Made by a program: the position numbers and the translations under genes. A model generated the notes under the pieces. It searched no databases. It was not told where the DNA came from and was given only the letters and a program-made list of their open reading frames with translations. This document shows, one piece after another, positions 1-7,848 of a stretch of DNA of 64,000 bases. Where the stretch lies: the NCBI GenBank assembly GCA_963669285.2, contig CAXXSI010000014.1:434001-498000 (forward strand), in the 5' to 3' direction. The stretch comes from JAWKWH01 sp963669285 (GTDB lineage: Bacteria > Pseudomonadota > Alphaproteobacteria > Rhizobiales > Rhizobiaceae). Each line of letters starts with the position of its first letter. The first letter of the stretch is position 1.

Positions 1-195
1 ATCGGGATCGATGAAGCGCGGCTGTTTGAGAGCATAACCGGTTCGCATTTCACCGGCACAATCGCAGCCACCGCCACAGCCGGATCGCTTCCGGCAATCA
101 TTGCTGCGGTGAGCGGCAGGGCGCATTATTTCGGCGAGAGCCGGTTCATCATCGAAGAGGATGACCCGCTGGCGGGTGGTTTTCTGGTGCGCTAG
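1..195 (+). CDS. proline racemase / 4-hydroxyproline epimerase family, C-terminal fragment
   Basis: Reading frame 1 is open from the window edge to a TAG at 193-195 and gives the last 64 residues of a protein. The pattern matches the C-terminus of the proline racemase superfamily: FTGTIAATATAG, then PAIIAAVSGRAHYFGESRFI, then the ending EEDDPLAGGFLVR. Members epimerise 4-hydroxyproline, racemise proline or dehydrate trans-3-hydroxyproline. The catalytic cysteines lie upstream, outside the window, so the exact reaction cannot be decided. The gene converges on the TRAP transporter genes that follow. A role for that transporter in hydroxyproline or related amino-acid uptake is possible, but is inferred only from proximity. 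Confidence 0.8.
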   Translation: MGIDEARLFESITGSHFTGTIAATATAGSLPAIIAAVSGRAHYFGESRFIIEEDDPLAGGFLVR

Positions 196-217
196 AGCCC
201 TTTTGATCTATTCGTGC

Positions 218-1600
218 TCAGCCGATAATCAGCCGCGGCAGCCAGAGCACGATACCCGGAAACGCGATCAGCACGCCCACGGTCACGACGTCGGCGATGA
301 AAAACGGCGAAGCGCCCCGGAACACGTCCTGAACCGAAATATCCTCGCGCACGCCGGCGACAACGAAACAGTTCAGCCCGATCGGCGGCGTGATCAGGCA
401 CAGTTCAGCCATCTTGACGACGATGATGCCGAACCAGATCGCGCATTCGGTGCCGGACATGCCCAGTGCTGAATCGGCTATTGTGACCGACTCTCCGCCG
501 TTGAGCGCCATGACCGCCGGAAATGTCACCGGCAGTGTCAGGATCAGCATGCCGATGGCATCCATGAACATGCCGAGGATGACATAGGCGCCGAGGATCA
601 TCAGCAGCGTCAGCATCGGCGACTGGTCGAGCGAGGAGATCCAGTCGGCAAACGTACCCGGCAGATCGGCAAATCCAAGATAGCGCACATAGATCAGAAC
701 GCCCCAGATCATGGTGAAGATCATTACCGAGAGTTTGGCGCTTTCCATCAGGGCGCCGCTCAGCTGTTTCCAGCGCATGCCCTTGAACAGCGCCATGACG
801 AGAACCACGAAAGCGCCAAGCGCGCCGGCTTCCGTCGGTGTGCCCCAGCCGAAATAGATGCAGTAGATGATGATCAGCACGACCGCGACAATGGGAAACG
901 CACCGGGCAGGCTCTTGAAGCGGTCGGACCACGAAAAACCACGAACCGGCGGGCCGAGGTCGGTTCTCCACTTGGCCAGAAGAACGACCAAGCCACCATA
1001 GATCAGTGCCGATACGGCGCCCGGCAGAAAACCGGCAAGCAGCAAATGCCCGACAGAAGCCTCGACGATGATGGCATAGATGACCAGAATGGCGGACGGG
1101 GGAATGAGCGATGCCAGCGTGCCGCCGGCGGCGACCACACCGGCGGCAAAGCGCTTGTCGTAGCCGAGCTTGAGCATTTCGGGAATGGCGATGCGGGCAA
1201 ACACCGCCGAGGTCGCCACCGAGGCGCCCGACACCGCGGCAAATCCCGCCGTGGCGAACACCGTTGCGACGCCCAAACCGCCCGGCAACCAGCCCACCCA
1301 GCGTTTGGCCGCCTCAAACAAGGCCTTCGTCAGGCCGGCATAATAGGCCAGATAGCCGATCAGAATGAATGTCGGGATAAGGCCGAGCACATGGGTTGAC
1401 ATCTTGGAGTGCGGAATCTGGCCGGTAATCTTGACCGCCGTCACGAAGCCGCGCTCCCAGCCCTGGCCCTTGTCGAATGCGAAGACGCAGAACAGGCCGA
1501 TAAACCCGATCAGCGCGGTGGCAAACGCCACCCGCATGCCGCCAACAACGAGGACAACCAGCAGCGCCGCAAGAACCAGGCTGGTCTCGATCGTGGTCAC
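218..1600 (-). CDS. dctM: TRAP transporter large permease subunit (DctM family)
   Basis: The 460-residue product is almost entirely hydrophobic, with about 12 predicted membrane segments, the usual size for the DctM subunit of tripartite ATP-independent periplasmic transporters. Family features include SGASVATSAVFARIAIPEM and GTLASLIPPSAILVIYAIIV near residues 125-180, and GMFMDAIGMLILTLPVTFP near 340. DctM carries solute across the inner membrane, driven by an ion gradient, with DctQ and the binding protein DctP. The GTG start overlaps the dctQ stop by four bases (GTGA), indicating translational coupling. Substrate specificity cannot be read from this subunit. Confidence 0.93.
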   Translation of the reverse strand: MTTIETSLVLAALLVVLVVGGMRVAFATALIGFIGLFCVFAFDKGQGWERGFVTAVKITGQIPHSKMSTHVLGLIPTFILIGYLAYYAGLTKALFEAAKRWVGWLPGGLGVATVFATAGFAAVSGASVATSAVFARIAIPEMLKLGYDKRFAAGVVAAGGTLASLIPPSAILVIYAIIVEASVGHLLLAGFLPGAVSALIYGGLVVLLAKWRTDLGPPVRGFSWSDRFKSLPGAFPIVAVVLIIIYCIYFGWGTPTEAGALGAFVVLVMALFKGMRWKQLSGALMESAKLSVMIFTMIWGVLIYVRYLGFADLPGTFADWISSLDQSPMLTLLMILGAYVILGMFMDAIGMLILTLPVTFPAVMALNGGESVTIADSALGMSGTECAIWFGIIVVKMAELCLITPPIGLNCFVVAGVREDISVQDVFRGASPFFIADVVTVGVLIAFPGIVLWLPRLIIG

Positions 1601-2235
1601 TGCACACCTTCCCGATCGGCTTCGTCTTCAGCGAGACCGGAAACGGTTTCGGCTTCGCTGGCGGCCTGCGCTGCCGCATCCTCGATCATAGGCACAGCCA
1701 CCGGCCGATCATCGTTTGTCGCAAGCGCTCTCCAATACCCCCAAGCCTGGAGGATCAGCCTTGCAAGAAGAAGGACCAGCATGACCGGAACGGCGAGCTT
1801 GACCGGCCAGGTCGGCAGGTTGATGTCGATTGTGCTGTCGCCAATGCTGATGGCGCGCTCGGCGTGATTCCAGCTGCCATAAATCAGGATCAGGGTCAGC
1901 CCGGCGATCAGCAAAACCGAAAGCAGTTCGAACAGCCACAAAACGCGGCGGCGCAATTTGCCGACTACGAGATCCATGCGGATATGGCCGCCGAGACGCT
2001 GGCAATATCCGATGCCGAGAAAGGCGATCAACGGTACCGCCTGAACCAACCAGTCGATAAATCCCGGCACCGGCATGTTGAAGAATTTCCGTCCGAGGAT
2101 ATTCGCCACCGACAGCAACATGACCGCCAGGATCAGCAGACCCCCGGCGAGGTTCAGCCAACCTTCAAGACGAAACAGCTTGCGGTCGAACTTTGATACG
2201 GCCGAAGTATCTTCGAGCACATTATGTGATGACAT
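1597..2235 (-). CDS. dctQ: TRAP transporter small permease subunit (DctQ family)
   Basis: A 212-residue protein with four hydrophobic segments at roughly residues 28-50, 62-80, 102-122 and 148-170. The amphipathic patch GGHIRMDLVVGKL between the second and third segments is typical of DctQ. It lies between dctP and dctM, as in canonical dctPQM operons, and overlaps dctM by four bases. DctQ holds the large permease and the binding protein together. The N- and C-terminal extensions, the latter rich in Ala and Glu, are longer than in minimal DctQ proteins but not unusual. The ATG at 2235 fits the family start. Confidence 0.92.
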   Translation of the reverse strand: MSSHNVLEDTSAVSKFDRKLFRLEGWLNLAGGLLILAVMLLSVANILGRKFFNMPVPGFIDWLVQAVPLIAFLGIGYCQRLGGHIRMDLVVGKLRRRVLWLFELLSVLLIAGLTLILIYGSWNHAERAISIGDSTIDINLPTWPVKLAVPVMLVLLLARLILQAWGYWRALATNDDRPVAVPMIEDAAAQAASEAETVSGLAEDEADREGVQ

Positions 2236-2253
2236 TTTTGCCGCCCAAACAGT

Positions 2254-2279
2254 GACGCCGCCGGATATCCGGCGGCGTC
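2254..2279. promoter_or_regulatory. 26-nt perfect palindrome between dctP and dctQ
   Basis: A perfect GC-rich inverted repeat centred on GGATATCC lies 10 bases after the dctP stop and about 18 bases before dctQ. It has no T-tract on either side. Such intercistronic hairpins commonly stabilise the upstream message, so that the abundant periplasmic binding protein is made in excess over the permeases. That role here is inferred from position and structure. A leaky terminator is the alternative. Confidence 0.7.
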
Positions 2280-2289
2280 GCGAGCTTGA

Positions 2290-3297
2290 CTACTTGCCAA
2301 GCGTTTTCATAACGAGGTCATAGAGTTCCTGACCGGGCAGGCCATTGGACTCCATATCCTTTATCCACGCTTCGCGGATCGGGTCAGCGGCCTTGGCACG
2401 AAATGCCTCGATTTCCGAGTCGGCTAGTTCGACCTTGGTGACGTTTTTCTCAGCCAGCACGCTGTCCCATTTCTTCAGCAATTCGCCATAGTTGGCGAGA
2501 TAGTGCGCAATGGCTTCGTCGATCGAGGAATCGAGCGCCTGGCGATTCTCGTCGGAAAGCGCCTCATAGGCATCGGTGTTGACAACGACCGGACAATTGA
2601 CGGTGCCGGGATTGAGGTTCGACGTCCACCATTTGGCAAGGTCGATGGTGCGGAAGGCAAAATGGGCGTGCGGTGCAAAAGCAACGGTATCAACGACACC
2701 GGATTCCATCGCGTTGTAGGCTTCCGTTGCCGTCACCGACGTCGGAACCGCACCGACCGATTCAAATGCCTTGCCGATGCCGCCGGTAGCACGCACCCGC
2801 ATGCCTTCAAACGCGGCGAGCGTGTCGCGCGGTTCGCCTGTTCCGACAATATTGTATTGAGGCATGGGCGAGGTCATCAGCAACTTGGCATTCCAGCGGG
2901 CGAGATCCTTCTGCACTGCCGGATGGGCGTAGACGGCATGCGAAACCGCAACCTCTTGCTCTAGGTTGCTGACGCCGAGAAACGGCAGCTCAAGCACGGT
3001 GATCGTCGGGTTCTTGTCGCGGTGATAACCGGCACAGAATTGCGCCATCTCGAATGCGCCGATCGAAATGCCGTCGAGGTTCTCGCGGTTTTTCGACAGA
3101 CCGCCATAGGAGATGTTGAGCGTGAACTCGCCGCCGGTTTTTTCCTTCACAAGCTCGGCGAGTTTTTCGACGTGCTCGGTAAACGCCCGGCGTTTGCCCC
3201 AAAGCGACACGTTCCATTCGGTGGCGGCATAGGCTTCGCCGGCGACGAACGAGAATGCGACGGCTGAAAGCAAGCCGAGTTTGATCGATGATTTCAT
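2290..3297 (-). CDS. dctP: TRAP transporter periplasmic substrate-binding protein (DctP family)
   Basis: 335 residues with a Sec signal peptide of about 24 residues (MKSSIKLGLLSAVAFSFVAG...AYA). The mature protein has the DctP-type fold: SLWGKRRAFTEHVEKLAELV near the N-terminus, GLSKNRENLDGISIGAFEMAQ, and the binding-site segment GMRVRATGG near residue 165, whose arginine usually salt-bridges a substrate carboxylate. It captures a solute in the periplasm and hands it to DctQM. It is the first gene of the minus-strand operon dctPQM. The residues suggest an organic anion or amino-acid-like ligand, but the family is too diverse to name it. Confidence 0.92.
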   Translation of the reverse strand: MKSSIKLGLLSAVAFSFVAGEAYAATEWNVSLWGKRRAFTEHVEKLAELVKEKTGGEFTLNISYGGLSKNRENLDGISIGAFEMAQFCAGYHRDKNPTITVLELPFLGVSNLEQEVAVSHAVYAHPAVQKDLARWNAKLLMTSPMPQYNIVGTGEPRDTLAAFEGMRVRATGGIGKAFESVGAVPTSVTATEAYNAMESGVVDTVAFAPHAHFAFRTIDLAKWWTSNLNPGTVNCPVVVNTDAYEALSDENRQALDSSIDEAIAHYLANYGELLKKWDSVLAEKNVTKVELADSEIEAFRAKAADPIREAWIKDMESNGLPGQELYDLVMKTLGK

Positions 3298-3661
3298 TAC
3301 TTCTCTCCCGGTTTATTGTTATGAGAGAAAACTAACGAAACGCGGCGGCAGCGCAAGCCGCAAGTTCGCTTAAATGTTCTGATCAGCGGCGTCGCAGCCG
3401 CTCTATAATTGGGAGTTGTCGCGCGGCTGATGGTGCTGACTGGCGCAAGCGGGGCCGGGACCACGCATATAGTGGCGCTCGGGGCGATAACGCGGTGCGA
3501 AGAGGTCGCGCACGGCAATTGTACAAACGCTGATTTTCTCCAAGATTTTCATTGTCCCGTTCCCTGGAGACCGAATGAGGGTCCCGACTTGTTTAGCGAT
3601 GTCCCTTCGCCTGGTCAGTGATCCTAAACACAATTGGTGAACCGCCGATAAACGGCGGTGT
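3298..3661. other. intergenic region upstream of dctP
   Basis: 364 bases separate dctP from the 3' end of the next minus-strand gene, so the dctP promoter must lie here. I see no confident promoter hexamers. Short open frames exist on both strands. One on the minus strand from 3552 would encode a 49-residue peptide ending near HHQPRDNSQL and could be a leader peptide, but its codon use and start context do not support a call. Confidence 0.5.
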
Positions 3662-5116
3662 TTACCAAGTAAGTGTCGACAAAGTCACAAGAACCAGGAC
3701 GCAAATTGCCCAAGCCGCAATCGAAAAGACGACATTCCAGCGAAATGCCAGCGTGGTCGCCGCTATCCCCGTGATACGCGAAAGGATGAGATTGGTGCCG
3801 CCGAACGGTGATGCGGTCAGATTGATCGCCCATCCACAGATCAGCGACAGGGCCAGCAAATCGGGATTGATATGCCCGCCCAATGCGTCCGACAGAAATG
3901 TGCCGAGAAATGTCACCATCAGCATCGCCGGCAATCCGATCAGCGAGGCCAGGGGAACCAGTGTCACCACCGCCAGGTATGTTGCGAAAGGCGGCAGGTC
4001 GAACAGAAAACCGCCGAAACCGCTTTCCGCGCCCGGCAGAACAATCGCCAGTGCCGTTCCGCTGAATCCGGCAAGCGCCAGGGTAATCGCCTCCGGGCTT
4101 CCATCGGGAATGGTCTTGGTTGCAAGATCGCCCGTGCGTTGTCCAAAACTGCGGCCACCGCCCCGGCCCGACGCAATCTGCCCGAAGATCCAGATCACCG
4201 TTGTTGGCAGGGCAGCGAGCATGATCCCGGTTACAAGCGGCAACGACAGGGCGATTGAAAAGCTGGCGCTCAGTGCAATCAGGAGGGCATAGACCAGCGA
4301 CAGGCGTCTCATCTCGACCGCAGGGAACGGTTCGGCCGGCGATGGTTCAAGCGGCTGTCCACCGGTAAGGCGCCGGCGAGCCTTGAGCCCGGTTGCGCGG
4401 TCTTCGAGCCATCCGACACTGATCACCAGGACCGCTATGCAGGCGCCATAGACTGCGACATTTGCGGATGCCGCCCCGGCAACGACTGTTACCGCGACCA
4501 ATTGCGAAATGGCCGACGGCGACCAGGCAATAAACCAGGAAAAACCACGGGCAAGTGCGGAAAGCTGGCGCTGCTCGCGCACCTCGGTGATCCGCGGATC
4601 GAGACCCTCGCTGCCAGCGCGCGCACCGCGTTGTACCAATGGACCCAGCAGGCTCAGTGCCCCGAAATTCATGATCACACCCATGGCGTGACCGCCAAGC
4701 GCAATGGCCCAGTAGCGCCGTCCCGGCGGCTGGCGGGTCAGCATCTTGCCGACCGCCAACACAGATTCGGAGGTTGTGGCGGCGTCGCGCAACATCGACA
4801 GCAACAGGATGAATGCCGCCAGATAAGCGCCGCGCTCCAACGATTTCAACAATAGCGCGCACGGCTCTTCACTGCCGGCCAACACCACCACAGTGACGAT
4901 CAAAGCCAAGCCGAGCAGGTATCTTTCCCGCAACCGCATCAACCGCCAGCCGACAACCGGAAGTGCGACCAGACAGGCACTCGCGAGCCAACCGAAACCG
5001 TACCATCCGGTGATGACTTGCAGTGAAATGAACAGGCAAACCCCACACAGCAAGGCCGTGGCGAGCGGTGGAGAAGACAGCGGCGGGCTCACCAGCTCCG
5101 ATGGGCCGTCAGGCAT
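3662..5116 (-). CDS. polytopic membrane protein, putative transporter (function unknown)
   Basis: 484 residues with about 11-12 hydrophobic segments and little outside the membrane, except a basic, polar loop around residues 250-275 (EDRATGLKARRRLTGG). Conserved-looking pieces are GGHAMGVIMNFGALSLLGPLV, FSWFIAWSPSAISQLVAVTV and SPFGGTNLILSRITGIA near the C-terminus. The paired half-repeats with discontinuous-helix-like SPSA and SPFGG segments resemble the ion transporter (IT) superfamily, but I do not recognise a named family. Its start overlaps the mbfA stop by eight bases, so it is very probably cotranscribed with the iron exporter gene. A part in metal or ion homeostasis is inferred only from that linkage. 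Confidence 0.75.
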   Translation of the reverse strand: MPDGPSELVSPPLSSPPLATALLCGVCLFISLQVITGWYGFGWLASACLVALPVVGWRLMRLRERYLLGLALIVTVVVLAGSEEPCALLLKSLERGAYLAAFILLLSMLRDAATTSESVLAVGKMLTRQPPGRRYWAIALGGHAMGVIMNFGALSLLGPLVQRGARAGSEGLDPRITEVREQRQLSALARGFSWFIAWSPSAISQLVAVTVVAGAASANVAVYGACIAVLVISVGWLEDRATGLKARRRLTGGQPLEPSPAEPFPAVEMRRLSLVYALLIALSASFSIALSLPLVTGIMLAALPTTVIWIFGQIASGRGGGRSFGQRTGDLATKTIPDGSPEAITLALAGFSGTALAIVLPGAESGFGGFLFDLPPFATYLAVVTLVPLASLIGLPAMLMVTFLGTFLSDALGGHINPDLLALSLICGWAINLTASPFGGTNLILSRITGIAATTLAFRWNVVFSIAAWAICVLVLVTLSTLTW

Positions 5117-6092
5117 TGCCGATCAGCATGCCTGCGCCGAATACCAGCGCACCTCCGAGCACCACCTGGAAAATCGCCCTGCTCCACGGGGTTTCCATCC
5201 AGCGGTTCTGAATCCAGACAATTGCCCAGAGCTCGACGAATACCACGGCAATCGCGATCCAGGTCGCCGTCCAAAAATCCGTTATGAGGTAGGGCAAGGC
5301 ATGGCCGAGGCCACCCACAGTGGTCATGATACCGGTTGCGAAACCGCGCTTTATGGGTGAACCGCGGCCGGAAATCACACCGTCATCGGATGCCACCTCG
5401 GTAAAGCCCATGGAGATTCCCGCGCCGATGGACGCTGCGAGGCCTACCAGAAATGTCTGCCATGTGTCGTGTGTGGCAAAGGCGGCGGCAAAAATCGGCG
5501 CAAGCGTCGACACCGAACCATCCATCAGACCGGCAAGACCGGGCTGAACATAAGTCAGGATGAACTGCTTGCGCTCGGCCTGATCCTCCTCTTCACGGGC
5601 ATCGTCGGTCAGGTGTTTCAGCCCGAGGCGCTGCGCCATCGAAACATGCGTTTTTTCTGCGGCGGCAAGGCCGTTCAGCAACTTCCGGGTCGAGGCGTCG
5701 GTGGTGCGCTTTGCAGCCTCGAGGTAATACCGATGGGCCTGTTCTTCCATCGCCTCGGCCTGATCACGCACCTTTTCCAATCCCAGCGGGCGCACGAGCC
5801 AGTCGGGCTTGCGCTCATAATAGCCGCGCACGTGTTCCCGCCTGATCAGTGGAATCGTATCGCCAAAGCGTTTGCGATGCGCTTCGATGAGATGGTCGCG
5901 GTGGCTGTCTTCCTCTTCGGCCATCTCCTCAAACACCTTGGCCGAATGCGGAAATTCGTCGCGAATGCCGTCAGCATAGGCACGGTATATGCGGGCATCA
6001 TCCTCTTCGGACGAAATTGCGAGCGCGAGCATCTCCTGCTCGGACAGGGACGAAAACGGGCGACGATTGAAGCCGAAAAACCGGGATAACAT
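5109..6092 (-). CDS. mbfA: membrane-bound ferritin / iron exporter (ferritin-like domain + VIT1-like domain)
   Basis: The N-terminal ~165 residues form a rubrerythrin-like four-helix domain with acidic and His ligands (SSEEDDARIYRAYADG, EEMAEEEDSHRDHL, EAMEEQAHRYYLEA, AEKTHVSM). The C-terminal ~150 residues are a VIT1/CCC1-type membrane domain (PGLAGLMDGSVSTLAPIFAA, then GFTEVASDDGVISGRGSPIKRG). This fusion is the MbfA family, which exports iron and protects against iron and peroxide stress in Agrobacterium and Bradyrhizobium. I start it at the ATG at 6092. An in-frame TTG lies two codons upstream. An ICE/Irr-like motif sits 17-33 bases upstream. It heads a two-gene operon with the overlapping membrane protein gene. 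Confidence 0.92.
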   Translation of the reverse strand: MLSRFFGFNRRPFSSLSEQEMLALAISSEEDDARIYRAYADGIRDEFPHSAKVFEEMAEEEDSHRDHLIEAHRKRFGDTIPLIRREHVRGYYERKPDWLVRPLGLEKVRDQAEAMEEQAHRYYLEAAKRTTDASTRKLLNGLAAAEKTHVSMAQRLGLKHLTDDAREEEDQAERKQFILTYVQPGLAGLMDGSVSTLAPIFAAAFATHDTWQTFLVGLAASIGAGISMGFTEVASDDGVISGRGSPIKRGFATGIMTTVGGLGHALPYLITDFWTATWIAIAVVFVELWAIVWIQNRWMETPWSRAIFQVVLGGALVFGAGMLIGNA

Positions 6093-6108
6093 CAGCAAGA
6101 ATTTCCAG

Positions 6109-6125
6109 ATTAGAATCGTTCCAAA
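6109..6125 (-). promoter_or_regulatory. candidate iron control element (ICE, Irr box) of mbfA
   Basis: ATTAGAATCGTTCCAAA on the plus strand is an imperfect dyad with half-sites TTAGAA and TTCCAA around a 3-base spacer, close to the rhizobial ICE consensus (TTTAGAA and TTCTAAA half-sites). It lies 17-33 bases upstream of the mbfA ATG, where bound Irr would block transcription. Irr repression of mbfA at low iron is known in Agrobacterium and Bradyrhizobium. The assignment here rests on motif similarity and location. Confidence 0.6.
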
Positions 6126-6561
6126 CTATGTCCGGACAATTTGGTCGTCAACGCAACAATATGAAGATTGCACAACCGTTGGCAGGATTCACGGTTCACG
6201 CCGCATCACAATTGGACAACAAAGCTCCAAGAATGCACAGCTCCCTTCACCTACCCGCCGAATAGGGCCATATTCGCTAGGTCATGAACTCATAAACAGG
6301 GTCAAAATGGCGTCGAAACCGCATAGCAAACCAAGGAAAAGGCCGAAAAGCGGGGCTATTCCCCCGGTTGAGGCCTTTGACGACGGTTTGGGCAGCGGGT
6401 TCGAGCGTCCGAAGGATATCGCAAATTTGCCCGGCTATTGCGTCGCGAGCTTTTGAAAACCGGACGGTTTCCTGCAAGCTCGCTCCTGATATCCAACCAA
6501 ATTTGCACATACCATTGTTGATCCTGTTTATGGGTCCATGACCTAGTGGAGTGGCGATGAG
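6126..6561. other. intergenic region between divergent mbfA and YiiX-like gene
   Basis: About 435 bases hold the promoters of two divergent genes. A 49-codon frame on the plus strand (6307-6456, product beginning MASKPHSKPRKRPKSG) and an overlapping 77-codon frame on the minus strand (6277-6510) are both possible small genes. Neither has a convincing ribosome-binding site or family match, so I do not call them. Confidence 0.4.
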
Positions 6562-7425
6562 ATGAGTGCGCAGGCAGAGACATTTCTTGATCGAGTCGGG
6601 CGTTTTCTCGCCGGCCGGCTGGAAGCCGAATCGTCAGGCTATCAACCCTATACGCCATCGGATCCGGAAACGCTGCACCGTTCGCTGGTGCCGGGTGATG
6701 TCCTGCTTGTCGAAGGCAATCAGAAGGTCTCCGCCGTCATCAAATACCTCACCCAATCAACCTGGAGCCACGCCGCGCTCTATATCGGCAATGCGCTTCC
6801 CAAACCAAGGGACGGTACGAAACGGCCTCGGCTGATCGAGGTCAATCTCGGCGAGGGTTGTGTTGCCGTACCGCTGTCAAAGTACAAAACCTACAACACG
6901 CGAATCTGCCGCGCGCATGGGCTGACACCCGACGATCGGGAAGAGGTGGTCAAGTTCATGGTCTCCCAGATCGGGCTCAAATACGACACGAAGAACATTT
7001 TCGACATGTTGCGCTATTTCTTTCCGACACCACCGGTGCCGGTTCGCTGGCGCAGACGTATGCTGGCGTTCGGTTCAGGCGATCCGACGCGGGCGATCTG
7101 TTCGTCGTTGATCGCCCAGGCTTTCCAGACCGTGCGATACCCCATTCTGCCGGAAGTGACGTTGGCACCGGGGCGGACGGCTGCCGCGTCGCGCTATTCG
7201 CGGGGTGAAATCCTGCACATCCGTCATCATTCGCTGTTTACGCCGCGCGATTTTGACCTTTCGCCCTATTTTCAGGTCGTAAAGCCAACGCTGGAATTCG
7301 GATTTGACTATAAAGCCCTGATCTGGGCGGACCAGAAAAAGGTGGAGAACTCCAAGGCAACCAAGACCGACATCACGGCCCGCGAGTCTGCGCAATCCGA
7401 ACAGAATATTGAAGATACTCCGTAG
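6562..7425 (+). CDS. YiiX-like permuted papain-fold (NlpC/P60 superfamily) hydrolase
   Basis: 287 residues. The segment SLVPGDVLLVEGNQKVSAVIKYLTQSTWSHAALYIG (approx. 51-86) carries the family histidine in WSHAALYIG, preceded by the GDVLLVEG strand. The segment RAICSSLIAQAFQ near residue 180 carries the nucleophilic cysteine in ICSSLIA. His before Cys is the circularly permuted order of YiiX/YebB-type (DUF830) enzymes, thought to cleave amide or thioester bonds in lipids or peptides. There is no signal peptide. The last ~40 residues are polar and may be a flexible tail. It stands alone, divergent from mbfA. The substrate is unknown. Confidence 0.75.
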   Translation: MSAQAETFLDRVGRFLAGRLEAESSGYQPYTPSDPETLHRSLVPGDVLLVEGNQKVSAVIKYLTQSTWSHAALYIGNALPKPRDGTKRPRLIEVNLGEGCVAVPLSKYKTYNTRICRAHGLTPDDREEVVKFMVSQIGLKYDTKNIFDMLRYFFPTPPVPVRWRRRMLAFGSGDPTRAICSSLIAQAFQTVRYPILPEVTLAPGRTAAASRYSRGEILHIRHHSLFTPRDFDLSPYFQVVKPTLEFGFDYKALIWADQKKVENSKATKTDITARESAQSEQNIEDTP

Positions 7426-7581
7426 AAGAAATACACTATAAAGTAGATTGTATCTGATGCAATCGTGCAACAGTAGAATTTTGCCTAACTAATATTTCCC
7501 GATCATCAATTGACGCAACGACAGCCAACTGATTGAGTGTTTACTGAAATACCCGGACATCAGAACCGGGATGAGGGCGGG

Positions 7582-7848
7582 ATGGCGATGATCGTTACAG
7601 GCGGGGCGTCCGGTGAACGAATCACCGGGCCGGTTTTTCGGTTCTTTTTGTTGGTGTTTGTGGCGCTTGTAGCTGCAATGCCCGTGCGCAATGCGTCTGC
7701 ACAGGTTGCACCGCCGACATTCACCAAGACCTTCACACCGGATACGATTGGCCCGACCAGCACAACGACGTTGCGGTTCGACATAACCAATACAGGGTCG
7801 ACGCCGGTAAGCTCAGTTGCTTTCTCCGACACGCTTCCCCCGGAGTGA
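7582..7848 (+). pseudogene. repeat autotransporter, N-terminal fragment (signal peptide + start of repeat 1)
   Basis: The ATG at 7582 follows a GAGGGCGG purine run. The upstream GTG at 7537 would put 15 extra residues before the signal peptide. The product starts with a long basic-hydrophobic signal peptide (FRFFLLVFVALVAAMPVRNASA, cleavage before QVAPP) and the first repeat (PPTFTKTFTPDTIGPTS). The frame ends in TGA just after SDTLPPE, at a run of five C residues near 7838-7842. One extra C would read SDTLPPGVTIAAPANTS and continue straight into the next fragment. This is the true 5' end of the gene continued at 7845 and 8891. Confidence 0.75.

Noticed and set aside
3403..3633. Small minus-strand frame that could encode a leader peptide upstream of dctP
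   Set aside because: Weak start context, no terminator/antiterminator pair and no recognised peptide motif. Noted only as a possibility.
6277..6510. Overlapping small frames on both strands between mbfA and the YiiX-like gene
   Set aside because: They contradict each other, and neither has a good ribosome-binding site or known family.
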